A DNA stretch of 64,000 nucleotides from Actinomadura sp. NBRC 104425 (GCF_030269545.1 NZ_BSTN01000001.1:141204-205203), one strand, 5' to 3'. Numbered from the stretch's first letter, positions 8,950-18,207 are shown. The notes: a model not told the origin generated them from the letters alone. Numbers and translations: made by a program.

Positions 8950-9714
8950 ATGAGAGAGCAGGGACGACCCCGGAAAGGCGCCATCACCGTGTCGGCACAC
9001 GCGCAGACAGGTCTGCTCGTAATATCCGCCTTGCTCGCCGGAGTGACCGCGGGCTGCGGTGGCGACGAGCCCAAGGCGGCGTCCAAGACGCCATCACCGT
9101 CGACAGCGTCCCCATCCGCACCGACCTATGCTGAGGCGCAGTTGAAGTCCGCCCTACTGCCCCCTCAGGACATCGGCAAGAAGCTACGCGACCAGCGCAC
9201 CATGCCGCAGGGGCTCTCCGAGCAGAGCGTGCCAACCTGCCCGGACTCTCCCGTGAAAGTGGCCGAGCCGCAGTGGTCGAGCATTCGACACCTCGCGGAC
9301 ACTAGCAGCCCCTACGGGACCCACTACGCACAGTTCGCCGCCGTGTACGGTGATGCCGCAGCCGCCCAGCGGGAATTCGACAAGATCCGGACGGCGGCGC
9401 GCGAGTGTCCGGCGAAGGGAAACGTCGAGTCCAAGAAGCTTTCCAATAACCGCATCCGCCTGGGCTACGGCTACACCTGGTCGATGCGTGAGGAATCCAT
9501 CGAAGGATGGCGACTGGTGCGATCCTCCTTTAAAAAGACGGCAAAGGCAGCCGGCAAGTCCAACACACTCAGTTTTGCCATGGACTATGGCATCCGAGGA
9601 AACGCACTGATCGCATCGCTCTACTGGGAGCGACTTCCTCCCGGCGACTCCGGCGACCCTATCAGCAAATACGCTACCGATATCCTGACCAAGCAGCTGC
9701 AGAAAATAGGCTGA
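8950..9714 (+). CDS. Probable lipoprotein with PknH-sensor-like domain
   Basis: 254 residues if started at ATG 8950; a GTG at 8989 would give a more standard lipoprotein signal (hydrophobic core then AGVTAGC). A Ser/Pro/Thr linker precedes a domain of about 190 residues with YAEAQLKSALLPPQDIG, three or four cysteines, and FAAVYGDAAAAQREFDKI, the layout of mycobacterial PknH-sensor-like exported lipoproteins. Third exported product in a row (7596-9714), five bases after the previous gene. Its GC content is visibly lower than that of its neighbours towards the 3' end. Confidence 0.72.
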   Translation: MREQGRPRKGAITVSAHAQTGLLVISALLAGVTAGCGGDEPKAASKTPSPSTASPSAPTYAEAQLKSALLPPQDIGKKLRDQRTMPQGLSEQSVPTCPDSPVKVAEPQWSSIRHLADTSSPYGTHYAQFAAVYGDAAAAQREFDKIRTAARECPAKGNVESKKLSNNRIRLGYGYTWSMREESIEGWRLVRSSFKKTAKAAGKSNTLSFAMDYGIRGNALIASLYWERLPPGDSGDPISKYATDILTKQLQKIG

Positions 9715-9830
9715 CAGGCATATAAATCGGCGACGTCGCCCGGTATACGTTGCATTTGACCGGTTGCCTGCGCCTCCCCACCTGGATCGCTCGGTCGCGC
9801 TCGTGATGTCGGCGTGCCGCTGGATGGGGG

Positions 9831-10439
9831 TCAGGTGACGGTGTGGCCGTAGGCGGCGGCCAGTTCGGTCAGGTCGGGGTCGCCGTAGTGGGTGCGTAGC
9901 CGGGTGAACCTCTGGACCTTGTCTTCGCCGAAGCGGCGGATCTTCTCGGTGAAGGTGGCGGGGGTGACGAACGTCGGGGGCGTCGTCTTGCTGTGGAACT
10001 TGTCGGCGTACATGACGAGTTGTTCCTCACCGGTCTCGGCCACGTAGTCGGCTTCCGGGATGGGCAGGGACTGGGCGCGGACGTCCTCGCGGGTCACGCC
10101 GACGCCGGTGTGGCAGGAGCAGAAGCGGCAGAGGAACTCGGGGAAGCCGAGGTCGCGCAGAAGTTCATGGCCGAGGACGCCGTGCCGGATGTAGCCGGCG
10201 TGGTCCAGTTCCCCGGACGGGGTGTAGAGCAGGTACACGCCGATGTCGTGCAGAAGGCACCCGGCGCGCACGAGGTCCCCGTCGACGTCGAGGCGCTGCC
10301 GGGCGATGAGTTGTTCCGCCAGTTCGCACACGATCCGGCAGTGCGTGTAGACCAGCTCGAACGCTTCAGGCGTCGGCGCGTACTTCTCGTGCAGGGCACG
10401 AATCTCCTGGTCCGTGGGGATGCGCGCGGAAGGCGTCAT
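9831..10439 (-). CDS. HD-domain phosphohydrolase
   Basis: 202 residues. The metal-binding HD motif is LLHDIGVYLL near residue 64, preceded by a His in YTHCRIVCELA and followed by DHAGYIRHGVLGHELL and CSCHTGVGV, the usual ligand series of small HD hydrolases acting on nucleotides or phosphate esters. No partner domain. Stands alone, with its own promoter region of about 130 bases on the right. Substrate unknown. Confidence 0.88.
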   Translation of the reverse strand: MTPSARIPTDQEIRALHEKYAPTPEAFELVYTHCRIVCELAEQLIARQRLDVDGDLVRAGCLLHDIGVYLLYTPSGELDHAGYIRHGVLGHELLRDLGFPEFLCRFCSCHTGVGVTREDVRAQSLPIPEADYVAETGEEQLVMYADKFHSKTTPPTFVTPATFTEKIRRFGEDKVQRFTRLRTHYGDPDLTELAAAYGHTVT

Positions 10440-10568
10440 GAGATGACTGTGTCCGGGCGGGAGGTGTCCCGTGCGTGGGTGACCGGCAGGCGCAGTTTCA
10501 CGGTCCGAGTGTAAGGACGCGCCCGAGGCGGCGGGGAACGGCCCGGCGCCTCGGGCGCTTCGCAGCGG

Positions 10569-12623
10569 TCAGCGGATCCGGCAGGTGGCGGTGTCGGTCT
10601 TGGTGGTGTCACTTTCGGAGGTGGCGGTCACCTTCACGTCGCCCTTGCGGGCGCCGTTCGACGGCTTGGCCCAGACGTCCACGATGGTGGCGCCGCCGAC
10701 CTTGGCGGTGGCCAGGGCGTTCGGCAGCCAGGTCCGCCAGCCCTTGGCGTCGGCCTGCAGGCGGTAGACGTCGGCCGCGCTGTAACCGGTGCCGCCCTTG
10801 CCGGTGTTGCGCAGCGTCAGCGTGCACTTGACCCAGCCGGAGCCGGCGGAGCGGGTCGCGGCGGAGTTCAGGCGGACGCCGCGGCGGGCCGGGCCGGAGC
10901 CGTCCAGGGAGCGGATCGCGACGGTGTAGGACAGCACGCCCTTGGCGTCGCGTTCGCGGTCGAGCACGTAGAAGTGCAGGCGGTTGGCCTCGTCGACGTA
11001 CTCGTACTCGCTGCCGGAGTCGGTGCCGGCGTGGAACAGCGCGTCCGACAGCTGGCGGTAGTCGCCGATCGTCATCTTCTGCGGCTGCCCGTTGGGCAGG
11101 ACGAAGTCGACCTTGTCGATGTCCTGCGGGTTGGCGTCCTTCACCCAGATGAAGGGGGCGCTGTCGCGGTCCTTGGTCTTGGCGAGCAGGACGCCGGAGT
11201 CGGGGGTGAACGAGTCGAAGCCCATGCGGTCGACGACCTCGACGGTGTAGTTGTCGTAGCCGCCGCCGTCGCACAGCGGGTCGGCGGCGGTGTCGCAGGC
11301 GGGGCTCTTGTCGCCGTCCGCGCCGAGCCCCAGGTTGATGCCCGCCAACCCGCCCTTGCCGGGCTGTGCGGCGCGGGCCGTCACCTTGGCGACGACGACG
11401 CCGGACGCGGCCAGGGCCTCGCGGCTGGTCTGCAGCACCTTGGACTCGTCGACGAGGCCGAGCTTGAGCTTGTTGCGCAGCATGTGCTGGGCGCCCATGG
11501 AACCGCCGCCGGTGGCCGGGATCGTCCACCGGCTGTGCGGGCCGCCGGGGCCGTTGAACGAGCCGCGGCTGAGCATCTCCCACGGGCCCGAGTAGGAGCG
11601 GCGCGGCGGGTTGCCGTACGGGTTGTTGTAGTTGTCGCCGATGCCGAGGATGTGGCTGAACTCGTGGGCGAACACGCCCATGCCGGAGCTCTCCGCCTGC
11701 GTGGAGCTGCCGGTGACCGCGTTCGGCCAGATGGTGGAGCCGGCGGCCCAGGAGGTCCAGTCGACGTAGCGGGTCTTCACCCAGTTGGGCAGGTTCGCAT
11801 CCCCCGGGCCCCACTCGGGCGGGACCTCTTCCTTGGAGTTGAACTTCATCTGCCCGAACTCTTGCCAAGTGGACGATTCGTCCTGACCCGCTGACAGGTA
11901 GAAGACGAAGTCGAACTCGGCGGCCTTGGCCTCGCCGACGTCGGCGATCCAGGCGGCGCGGGCGTCGCGGCGGATGTCGCGGCCGCAGGTGTCGCCGGTG
12001 GGGCAGCCGGTGCCGCCCTGGAAGGAGTCGATGCCGTACTCGTGGGACTTGCCGGGCATCCGGTAGGCGCCGAACGCGGTCAGGTCGACGCCGTAGCGTC
12101 CGCCGGAGTCCTCCATCCAGTACTCGTGCAGCGTGTGTCCGCGGTTGAGGGCCTGCGGCTTGTTGAGGAAGTCCTGGTAGAACTGGGCGACCTGGTCGCG
12201 TGGCACGTTCCCGACGAGTGTCGGGTTGCCGAAGATCGTGGAGTTCTTCGGCTGGGTCACCACGAACGGCTGGTCGGGGTAGTCGACCAGCACGACGGCG
12301 CCCTTGAAGTTCTTCACCGAGCCTTTGCGGGACGGGTCGGCCCAGTTCGTGCCGGGGACCGGTTTGTAGTCGTCCCAGGTCATGGTGTCGGGAAGCTCGT
12401 AGTCCTGCGGGTCGATCGGCCGTGGCTGCCCGGCGGCGTAGGTGCGGGTGCGCTGGCTCTCCTGCCACGGCTGGGTCTTCGGCCAGTGGCGCATCTGCCA
12501 GGGGTTGGCGGTCGGCTCGGGTATGCGCGGCCGCGGTTGCGCCGCGGCGGGCGCCGCCGCGAGGACGGTCGCCAGCGCCAGCCCCGCCGCGGCGGACACC
12601 AGGAGTCTGTTTCGGACGAGCAT
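10569..12623 (-). CDS. Secreted M6-family (immune inhibitor A-like) metalloprotease
   Basis: 684 residues starting MLVRNRLL; GGGGAG lies just upstream of the ATG. A signal peptide ends near residue 28 (AAPAAAQP). The zinc site is FAHEFSHILGIGDN (HExxH at about residue 322), in a domain carrying VDYPDQPF and QEFGQMKFNSKEE features of peptidase M6. The C-terminal 150 residues form a beta-rich domain ending TATCRIR. The family degrades extracellular proteins. Monocistronic; a gap of about 135 bases separates it from the next gene. Confidence 0.9.
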   Translation of the reverse strand: MLVRNRLLVSAAAGLALATVLAAAPAAAQPRPRIPEPTANPWQMRHWPKTQPWQESQRTRTYAAGQPRPIDPQDYELPDTMTWDDYKPVPGTNWADPSRKGSVKNFKGAVVLVDYPDQPFVVTQPKNSTIFGNPTLVGNVPRDQVAQFYQDFLNKPQALNRGHTLHEYWMEDSGGRYGVDLTAFGAYRMPGKSHEYGIDSFQGGTGCPTGDTCGRDIRRDARAAWIADVGEAKAAEFDFVFYLSAGQDESSTWQEFGQMKFNSKEEVPPEWGPGDANLPNWVKTRYVDWTSWAAGSTIWPNAVTGSSTQAESSGMGVFAHEFSHILGIGDNYNNPYGNPPRRSYSGPWEMLSRGSFNGPGGPHSRWTIPATGGGSMGAQHMLRNKLKLGLVDESKVLQTSREALAASGVVVAKVTARAAQPGKGGLAGINLGLGADGDKSPACDTAADPLCDGGGYDNYTVEVVDRMGFDSFTPDSGVLLAKTKDRDSAPFIWVKDANPQDIDKVDFVLPNGQPQKMTIGDYRQLSDALFHAGTDSGSEYEYVDEANRLHFYVLDRERDAKGVLSYTVAIRSLDGSGPARRGVRLNSAATRSAGSGWVKCTLTLRNTGKGGTGYSAADVYRLQADAKGWRTWLPNALATAKVGGATIVDVWAKPSNGARKGDVKVTATSESDTTKTDTATCRIR

Positions 12624-12758
12624 GTCTCCCCTGTCTCTGAAAGGTCGCTGAGACGGTAAAGACGTGCCGATCTTGAAACAACGGCCGACTTGCACGATCT
12701 TGCCCGGGTGTGCCTGGCAGCTCACGCCAGCATCTCCGCCGAGCCGGAACGGAAACGT

Positions 12759-13343
12759 TCAGTGTGTGATCATCCGGGCGCCGAGCAGGCGCTGGAACCG
12801 GGCGACCAGGTCCCGGCCCGCCGCGCCGTCCGCCGTGTACCGGATCTGCGTCCCGTTGGTGAAGTGCAGCGACACCGCCGTCCTGGTTCCGTCGCGGACG
12901 GCCCACGCCTGCCCGATCCACCCGGCGTGCACGAACCCGGGCCGCTCCCGTACCGGCGGCTTCTTCGGCAACAGCCACCCCCGGTACGAGGGGATCAGCA
13001 GGAACGGCAGCGTCACGAAGGCCATCACGTAGGCGACCGCACCGACAGCGGCGTGCAGCAGCATGCCGACCAGGAAGTACAGGAGCAGCAGCAGGGGCAC
13101 GGTGGTGGTGGCGAGGATGACGGCGTCGGATTCGCCCAGGATGCGTATGGCGGCCCAAGCGGGCAGGGAGGTCAGGATCGCCAGTCCGAGCGCGATGAAC
13201 AGCTTCTTGGTGCCGAACAGCCGGGCGCCCCAGCGCTCCAGACGGTCGCTCCAGGACTCGCCGTCGGCCGCGTAGCCGTCAACGGTGAACGAGAGCACCA
13301 CGCGCCCGCCGGGCTCGGCACGCACCGCCTTGATCACTGTCAT
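12759..13343 (-). CDS. Small membrane protein of unknown function
   Basis: 194 residues. The soluble N-terminus (to about 45) is followed by two or three membrane helices (about 48-68, 74-97 and 100-122) and a soluble C-terminal domain of 70 residues with AWAVRDGTRTAVSLHFTNGTQIRYTADG, repeated in flavour at the N-terminus (VVLSFTVDGYAADG). No known family recognised. It lies between the metalloprotease and rraA on the same strand. Confidence 0.75.
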   Translation of the reverse strand: MTVIKAVRAEPGGRVVLSFTVDGYAADGESWSDRLERWGARLFGTKKLFIALGLAILTSLPAWAAIRILGESDAVILATTTVPLLLLLYFLVGMLLHAAVGAVAYVMAFVTLPFLLIPSYRGWLLPKKPPVRERPGFVHAGWIGQAWAVRDGTRTAVSLHFTNGTQIRYTADGAAGRDLVARFQRLLGARMITH

Positions 13344-13413
13344 GCCCGGTTAGAGGAGGGAACGTTCCATTTCGTTCCGGCCCCGGCGAAACCCTCCTCG
13401 GCCGCGGCCGGAC

Positions 13414-13896
13414 CTAGGCCAGCAGGTCGCGGGTGGCCAGGACGATGCCGTCCTCGTCGCTGTAGAGCCAGTCGCCCGGGCGGAACTCCACGCCGCCGAA
13501 CGCCACCGGGACGTCCACCTCGCCCGCCGCGTCCTTGGCGCTCTTGCGCGGGTTGGAGCCCAGGGCCTTGATGCCCAGGTCCAGCGTGCGCAGCGCGGCG
13601 ACGTCGCGCACCGCACCGTTGATCACCACGCCGGACCAGCCGTTGCGCACCGCCGCCCCGGCGATCATGTCGCCCATCAGGGCCGTCGCCAGCGAGCCGG
13701 CGCCGTCCACCACCAGCACGCGCCCCTCGCCGGGGCCGTTCAGCAGCTGCTTGACCAGGCCGTTGTCGTGCAGGCAGCGCACCGTCGCCACCGGGCCCGC
13801 GAACGCGGTGCGGCCCCCGTACTGGCGGAACTGCGTCTCGCAGCTGCGCAGCTCGTCCCCGAAGTCGTCGATCAGGTCGGCGGTCGCGAACTCCAT
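13414..13896 (-). CDS. rraA: RraA family protein (RNase E regulator / 4-hydroxy-4-methyl-2-oxoglutarate aldolase-like)
   Basis: 160 residues, the normal RraA length. Diagnostic segments: [91 protein letters not shown]. The G-x-A-L-x-G-D and R-D residues match the metal/keto-acid site of the aldolase members, so enzymatic HMG/CHA aldolase activity is as likely as RNase E binding. Just downstream of, and on the same strand as, the AsnC-type regulator (17 bp gap). Confidence 0.9.
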   Translation of the reverse strand: MEFATADLIDDFGDELRSCETQFRQYGGRTAFAGPVATVRCLHDNGLVKQLLNGPGEGRVLVVDGAGSLATALMGDMIAGAAVRNGWSGVVINGAVRDVAALRTLDLGIKALGSNPRKSAKDAAGEVDVPVAFGGVEFRPGDWLYSDEDGIVLATRDLLA

Positions 13897-13913
13897 GCCG
13901 GGGAGCCTACCGG

Positions 13914-14441
13914 TCAGTACCGCGACGCCGGGCGCCCGGGTCGCTCGGGGGAGTCGGTGGGACGGCCGATCAGCCGGGACAGCACGATCGCGGTCTTGGT
14001 GGCGGTGATGTTGTCCTCCCGGCGCAGCCGCTCCAGGGCCTGCTCCAGGTGCTGGATGTCGCGGGCGCGCACGTGCACCAGCGCGCTGGCGTCGCCGCTG
14101 ACGGTGTAGCCGGCGACGACCTCCGGATGGTTGCGGATGCTGGCGTAGATCTCCTCCGGGGAGGTCGCCCCGGTGCAGAAGATCTCGATGAACGCCTCGG
14201 TGGTCCAGCCCAGCGCGGCCGGGTCCACCACCGCGGAGAACCCGGTGATCACGCCGTCCGCGCGCAGCCGGTCGACCCGCCGCTTCACCGCCGGGGCGGA
14301 CAGGCCCACCGCGTCGCCGATCTGCGCGTACGAGGCGCGGCCGTTCTCCAGCAGCTGCGCAACGATTCGACGGTCGATCTCGTCAAGACGCAACGAACCT
14401 CTCCCTTGAAGTGCACTTTCTTCAATGGTCGGCGCCCTCAT
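13914..14441 (-). CDS. Lrp/AsnC-family transcriptional regulator
   Basis: 175 residues starting [10 protein letters not shown]-terminal winged helix [49 protein letters not shown] (about 20-70) and C-terminal RAM/AsnC ligand domain (about 80-160, [19 protein letters not shown] to [18 protein letters not shown]). Divergent from ornithine aminotransferase, with an inverted repeat in between, so it very probably controls rocD and itself in response to arginine or ornithine. An upstream ATG at 14450 is also possible. Confidence 0.9.
   Translation of the reverse strand: MRAPTIEESALQGRGSLRLDEIDRRIVAQLLENGRASYAQIGDAVGLSAPAVKRRVDRLRADGVITGFSAVVDPAALGWTTEAFIEIFCTGATSPEEIYASIRNHPEVVAGYTVSGDASALVHVRARDIQHLEQALERLRREDNITATKTAIVLSRLIGRPTDSPERPGRPASRY
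14406..14425. promoter_or_regulatory. Candidate AsnC-type operator (inverted repeat)
   Basis: TTGAAG (14406-14411) and CTTCAA (14420-14425) form a perfect inverted repeat around an 8-base spacer that itself starts with the rest of a GTGCAC palindrome. It overlaps the first codons of the regulator gene and lies about 110 bases before rocD, a position suited to autorepression. Confidence 0.55.
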
Positions 14442-14532
14442 TGCGAACATACGCTGTAAGGGGAGCACCGGCCACCGTCCGGCGCCCCGGCATGCCGCAT
14501 CGTGTCCACACCGCTTCGTTTGAGGAGGCTGC

Positions 14533-15765
14533 GTGTCTCGTACCGAACGGCTGCGGGCCCTGTCCGAGGAGCACGGCGCGCACACCTACCACCCGCTCCC
14601 GGTCGTGATCGCCGAGGCCGAGGGGGCGTGGGTGACCGACGTGGAGGGCCGCCGCTATCTGGACATGCTGGCGGCGTACTCCGCGGTCAACTTCGGGCAC
14701 CGCAATCCGCGGCTGGTGGCCGCGCTCACCCGGCAGCTGGAGCGGGTGACGCTGGTCAGCCGGGCCTTCGACCACGACCAGTTCGGGCCGTTCGTGGCGG
14801 AGCTGGCCGATCTGTGCGGCAAGGACATGGTGCTGCCGATGAACAGCGGCGCCGAGGCGGTGGAGAGCGCGCTGAAGACCGCCCGCAAGTGGGGCTACGA
14901 GGTGCGCGGCGTGCCCGCAGACCGGGCCACGATCATCACGTTCGAGGGCAACTTCCACGGCCGGACGACCACGATCATCAGCTTCTCCACCGACCCGGAG
15001 GCGAAGAACTCCTACGGCCCGTACACGCCCGGCTTCCGCACCGTCCCGTACGGCGACGCGGCGGCGCTGCGCGCGGCCATGGACGACACCACGGTGGGCG
15101 TGCTGGTCGAGCCGATCCAGGGCGAGGCCGGGGTGAACGTGCCGCCCAGCGGGTTCCTGACCGCGGTGCGCGAGCTGTGCACCGAGTTCGGCGCGCTGAT
15201 GATCGCCGACGAGATCCAGTCGGGGCTGGGCCGCACCGGCACCACGTTCGCCGTCGAGCACGAGAACGTCGTCCCGGACATGTACCTGCTGGGCAAGGCG
15301 CTGGGCGGGGGCCTTCTGCCGGTGTCGGCGGTGGTGGCCGACGCCGACGTGCTCGGGGTGTTCCGGCCCGGCCAGCACGGCTCCACCTTCGGCGGCAACC
15401 CGCTGGCCTGCGCGGTCGCCCGGGAGGTGATCGCCATGCTGCGGACCGGCGAGTACCAGCGGCGGTCCCGCGAACTGGGCGCCCACATGCACCGGCGGCT
15501 CGGCGAGCTGCCGTCCGACCTGGTGCGCCAGGTGCGCGGGCGCGGCCTGTGGGCGGGCGTGGAACTGCGCGGCAAGGCCCGGCCCGTCACCGAGCGGCTG
15601 ATGGAGCTGGGCGTGCTGGCCAAGGAGACCCACGACACCACGCTGCGGCTGGCCCCGCCGCTGGTGATCGACCGCGCGGACCTCGACTGGGCCCTGGACC
15701 GGGTGGCCGAGGCCCTGTCCGCCGCCTCGTCCGCTTCGGTCCGCGAGGCGGTCGGTCAGACGTGA
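14533..15765 (+). CDS. rocD: Ornithine--oxo-acid aminotransferase
   Basis: 410 residues from GTG, with GAGGAGG six bases upstream. Class III aminotransferase fold: MNSGAEAVESALKTARKWGYEVRG (phosphate binding), FEGNFHGRTTTIISFSTDPEAKNSYGPYTPGF, the aspartate in MIADEIQSGLGRTG, and PLP-binding Lys255 in LLGKALGGG. Sequence features (HGRTTTIIS, YGPYTPGF, STFGGNPLA) are those of ornithine aminotransferase, which makes glutamate semialdehyde from ornithine in arginine catabolism. Divergent AsnC-type gene is the likely regulator. Confidence 0.93.
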   Translation: MSRTERLRALSEEHGAHTYHPLPVVIAEAEGAWVTDVEGRRYLDMLAAYSAVNFGHRNPRLVAALTRQLERVTLVSRAFDHDQFGPFVAELADLCGKDMVLPMNSGAEAVESALKTARKWGYEVRGVPADRATIITFEGNFHGRTTTIISFSTDPEAKNSYGPYTPGFRTVPYGDAAALRAAMDDTTVGVLVEPIQGEAGVNVPPSGFLTAVRELCTEFGALMIADEIQSGLGRTGTTFAVEHENVVPDMYLLGKALGGGLLPVSAVVADADVLGVFRPGQHGSTFGGNPLACAVAREVIAMLRTGEYQRRSRELGAHMHRRLGELPSDLVRQVRGRGLWAGVELRGKARPVTERLMELGVLAKETHDTTLRLAPPLVIDRADLDWALDRVAEALSAASSASVREAVGQT

Positions 15766-15783
15766 CCCTGTAAGTCGCGAGCT

Positions 15784-15823
15784 CGACGAGGGCTTCCCGC
15801 AACGGTGTGGGGAGCCCTCGTCG
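15784..15823 (+). terminator. Stem-loop after rocD
   Basis: Arms 15784-15798 and 15809-15823 pair over 15 positions (one G-T pair) around a 10-base loop, 19 bases after the rocD stop. No strong T-run follows, so this is a hairpin of probable terminator function rather than a canonical intrinsic terminator. Confidence 0.6.
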
Positions 15824-15861
15824 CGTTGTACGCCGCGTCATGTGCGCGCGTTGTACGCCGC
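15822..15861. repeat. 15-bp direct repeat upstream of padR
   Basis: CGCGTTGTACGCCGC occurs at 15822-15836 and again at 15847-15861, 25 bp apart. It lies between the rocD hairpin and the padR palindrome, so it could be a second regulator site or part of the promoter; function unknown. Confidence 0.7.
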
Positions 15862-15891
15862 ATCTGCGATGCCCGGTGTGACACGGGGACG

Positions 15892-15929
15892 TCCTCGTGG
15901 AATAGTCTATGTGGACTATTCCACGAGGA
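15892..15929. promoter_or_regulatory. Perfect palindrome over the padR translation start region (operator)
   Basis: Arms TCCTCGTGGAATAGTC (15892-15907) and GACTATTCCACGAGGA (15914-15929) are exact reverse complements around the 6-base spacer TATGTG. The right arm contains the Shine-Dalgarno GAGGA for the ATG at 15935. As DNA it is a likely PadR operator for autorepression; as RNA it would fold into a hairpin that hides the ribosome-binding site. Confidence 0.8.
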
Positions 15930-15934
15930 GTACC

Positions 15935-16558
15935 ATGTCGAGACCCATCACACCGCTGGCGCTCACCGTGCTGCGGATGCTGTGCGACGGGCCCATGCAC
16001 CCGTACGAGATGCAGCAGCGCATCCGGAAACACGGCTACGACCACTCCGTCAAGGTCACCCACGGCGCGCTGTACAACTCGGTCGAGCGGCTGGCCGCAC
16101 AGGGGCTGATCGAGCCCGTGAAGACCAGCCGGGAGGGCCGCCGGCCGGAACGCACCGTCTACCGCATCACCGACGCCGGCCGCGACGCCGCGCACCGGCG
16201 GCTCGGCGAAATCCTGTCCGAACCCGTCGAGGAGTACCCCCTGTTCAACGCCGGGCTGGCGTTCATCAACCTGCTGCCGGCCGACGAGGTCGACATGCTC
16301 CTGCAGCGGCGGATCACCGCGCTTGAGTTCCTGCTGGGCGGGCACCAGACCGCCTATGAGGCACTGCGCAAGCGCGGCTTGGAGCGGTACAAGCTGCTGG
16401 ACATGGAGCTGAACATCGCCCGCGTCCGCACCGAGCTGGACTACGTGCGAGCGCTCGTGGACGACCTCGCCGAGGGGCGGATGACCTGGGCCGACGACGA
16501 ACGACCGACCACCCGTCACCAGCACGGTGACACCGCCGACGAGGAGACCTGCCAATGA
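15935..16558 (+). CDS. PadR-family transcriptional regulator
   Basis: 207 residues starting MSRPITPLALTVLRML; the ACGAGGAG four bases upstream fixes this start rather than in-frame ATGs further 5'. N-terminal winged helix with GPMHPYEMQQRIRKHGYDHSVKVTHGALYNSVERLAAQGLIEP and YRITDAGRDA (about 15-85), then a C-terminal helical PadR domain (Vir_Tran-like) with long amphipathic helices. PadR repressors sense small toxic compounds. The stop overlaps the MFS gene by ATGA, so it controls its own efflux pump. Confidence 0.93.
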   Translation: MSRPITPLALTVLRMLCDGPMHPYEMQQRIRKHGYDHSVKVTHGALYNSVERLAAQGLIEPVKTSREGRRPERTVYRITDAGRDAAHRRLGEILSEPVEEYPLFNAGLAFINLLPADEVDMLLQRRITALEFLLGGHQTAYEALRKRGLERYKLLDMELNIARVRTELDYVRALVDDLAEGRMTWADDERPTTRHQHGDTADEETCQ

Positions 16559-18168
16559 CGCGCTGGCGCGCGAACCCCTGGGCGATCCTGCTCACCCTGT
16601 CGCTCGGGTTCTTCATGACGCTGCTGGATCTGACGATCGTGAACATCGCGATCCCCAGCATGATCGACAAGCTGGGCGCGTCGCTGGACCAGACGCTGTG
16701 GGTGCTGAACGCCTATGTGCTGGTGCTGGCCGTGCTGCTGATCACCGGCGGCCGGCTCGGCGACCTGATGGGCAAGAAGACCCTGTTCATCGCCGGTGTC
16801 GCCGTGTTCACCGCGGCCAGCCTGGCGTGCGGGCTGGCCCCGGATCCGGTCTGGCTGATCGGCGCCCGGGCGGTGCAGGGCCTGGGCGCGGCGCTGCTGA
16901 TGCCGCAGACCATGGCGATCATCATCGACACCTTCCCGCCGCAGCGGCGCGGCGCCGCGCTCGGCGTGTGGGGCGCGGTGGCCGGGGTGTCCACCGTCGC
17001 CGGGCCCACCGTCGGCGGCCTGCTGGTCACCACGCTGGACTGGCGGTGGATCTTCTTCGTCAACCTGCCGATCGGCGTGCTGGTGCTGGCCATGGCGGTG
17101 CCGATCCTGCCCGCGTCCGCCCGCACCGTGCGGCACCGCTTCGACCTGGCCGGGGTGCTGCTGGCCTCGGCCGCGCTGTTCTGCCTGACCTTCGCGCTCA
17201 CCGAGGGCGAGAAGTACGAGTGGGCCGGGTGGATCTGGGCGCTGATCGGCGCGGCCGCGGTGCTGTTCGCCGTCTTCCTGGCGCACCAGCGCACCCGCCA
17301 GGACCGCGAGCCGCTGGTGCCGTTCACGCTGTTCCGCGACCGCAACTTCGCCGTGCTGACCTTCGTCGGCGCCACCGTGTCGGTCGGCATGATCGGCCTG
17401 TTCCTGCCGATGACGATCTACTTGCAGTCGGTGCAGGGCCGCAGCGCCCTGGCCGCCGGGCTGATCATGGCGCCGTCGTCGGTGATGTCGATGCTGCTGG
17501 CGCCGGTCGCCGGCCGGCTGACCGACCGGATCGGCGGCAAGTACATCCTGATGGGCGGGCTGGTGCTGTACGCGGCGGGCACGGTGTGGCTGGTGGCCGT
17601 CGCGGACGTGGACACCCCCTGGCCGGTGTTCCTGGCCCCGCTGGCGTTGTCGGGCGTGGGCATCGGCGGGGTGTTCGCGCCCATGACCACCGAGGCCTCG
17701 CGCAACGTGCCGCCCCGGCTGGCGGGCGCGGCCTCGGGCGTCAACAACACCATCCGGCAGATCGGGTCGGTGCTGGGCAGCGCGGTCGTCGGCGCCGTCA
17801 TGCAGAACCGGCTGGCCGCGGCGCTGCGGGACGAGGCCGTGGCGCGGTCCGGCGCGGTGCCGGCGCAACTGCGCGAGAGGTTCGTGGCCGGGTTCGCCAA
17901 CGCGGCCAAGGGCGGGCTGGAGGTCGGGGTCGGCCAGACGGGCGCGCACCAGCTTCCGTCGAACGTGCCGCCGAGCGTCGCACACCGGGTGCAGGAGGTG
18001 GCAGCCCAGGTGTTCGGCCACGGGTTCGTGCACGCGCTCGCGCCCACGATCGCGGTGCCCGTCGCGGCCGTCCTGCTGGGCGCGGCCGCGTGCCTGGGCG
18101 TCCGCGGCTACCGGGCGCCCGCCCGAACCGTGGACGCCGACACCACCCCCGCACCGCTCGCGGGCTGA
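16555..18168 (+). CDS. MFS transporter, DHA2 (EmrB/QacA) family drug exporter
   Basis: 537 residues with about 14 membrane helices. Motif D1-like LDLTIVNIAIPSM near residue 23, motif A GRLGDLMGKKTLFI near residue 65, and motif C region GVSTVAGPTVGGLLVTTLDWRWIFFVNLPIG near 145-175 mark the DHA2 14-helix proton antiporters that export drugs or dyes. Second gene of the padR operon, translationally coupled to it. Confidence 0.93.
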   Translation: MTRWRANPWAILLTLSLGFFMTLLDLTIVNIAIPSMIDKLGASLDQTLWVLNAYVLVLAVLLITGGRLGDLMGKKTLFIAGVAVFTAASLACGLAPDPVWLIGARAVQGLGAALLMPQTMAIIIDTFPPQRRGAALGVWGAVAGVSTVAGPTVGGLLVTTLDWRWIFFVNLPIGVLVLAMAVPILPASARTVRHRFDLAGVLLASAALFCLTFALTEGEKYEWAGWIWALIGAAAVLFAVFLAHQRTRQDREPLVPFTLFRDRNFAVLTFVGATVSVGMIGLFLPMTIYLQSVQGRSALAAGLIMAPSSVMSMLLAPVAGRLTDRIGGKYILMGGLVLYAAGTVWLVAVADVDTPWPVFLAPLALSGVGIGGVFAPMTTEASRNVPPRLAGAASGVNNTIRQIGSVLGSAVVGAVMQNRLAAALRDEAVARSGAVPAQLRERFVAGFANAAKGGLEVGVGQTGAHQLPSNVPPSVAHRVQEVAAQVFGHGFVHALAPTIAVPVAAVLLGAAACLGVRGYRAPARTVDADTTPAPLAG

Positions 18169-18207
18169 ACCGCACGCCGGCCGTCCCGGCGCTGCGGGGC
18201 GCCGGGG

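Noticed and set aside
10609..13158. 849-codon minus-strand frame overlapping the metalloprotease
   Set aside because: Out-of-frame shadow of the M6 protease with an Arg-rich nonsense product.
15822..15861. 15-bp direct repeats as a phage attachment site
   Set aside because: No integrase or tRNA nearby and only 25 bp apart; more likely regulatory.
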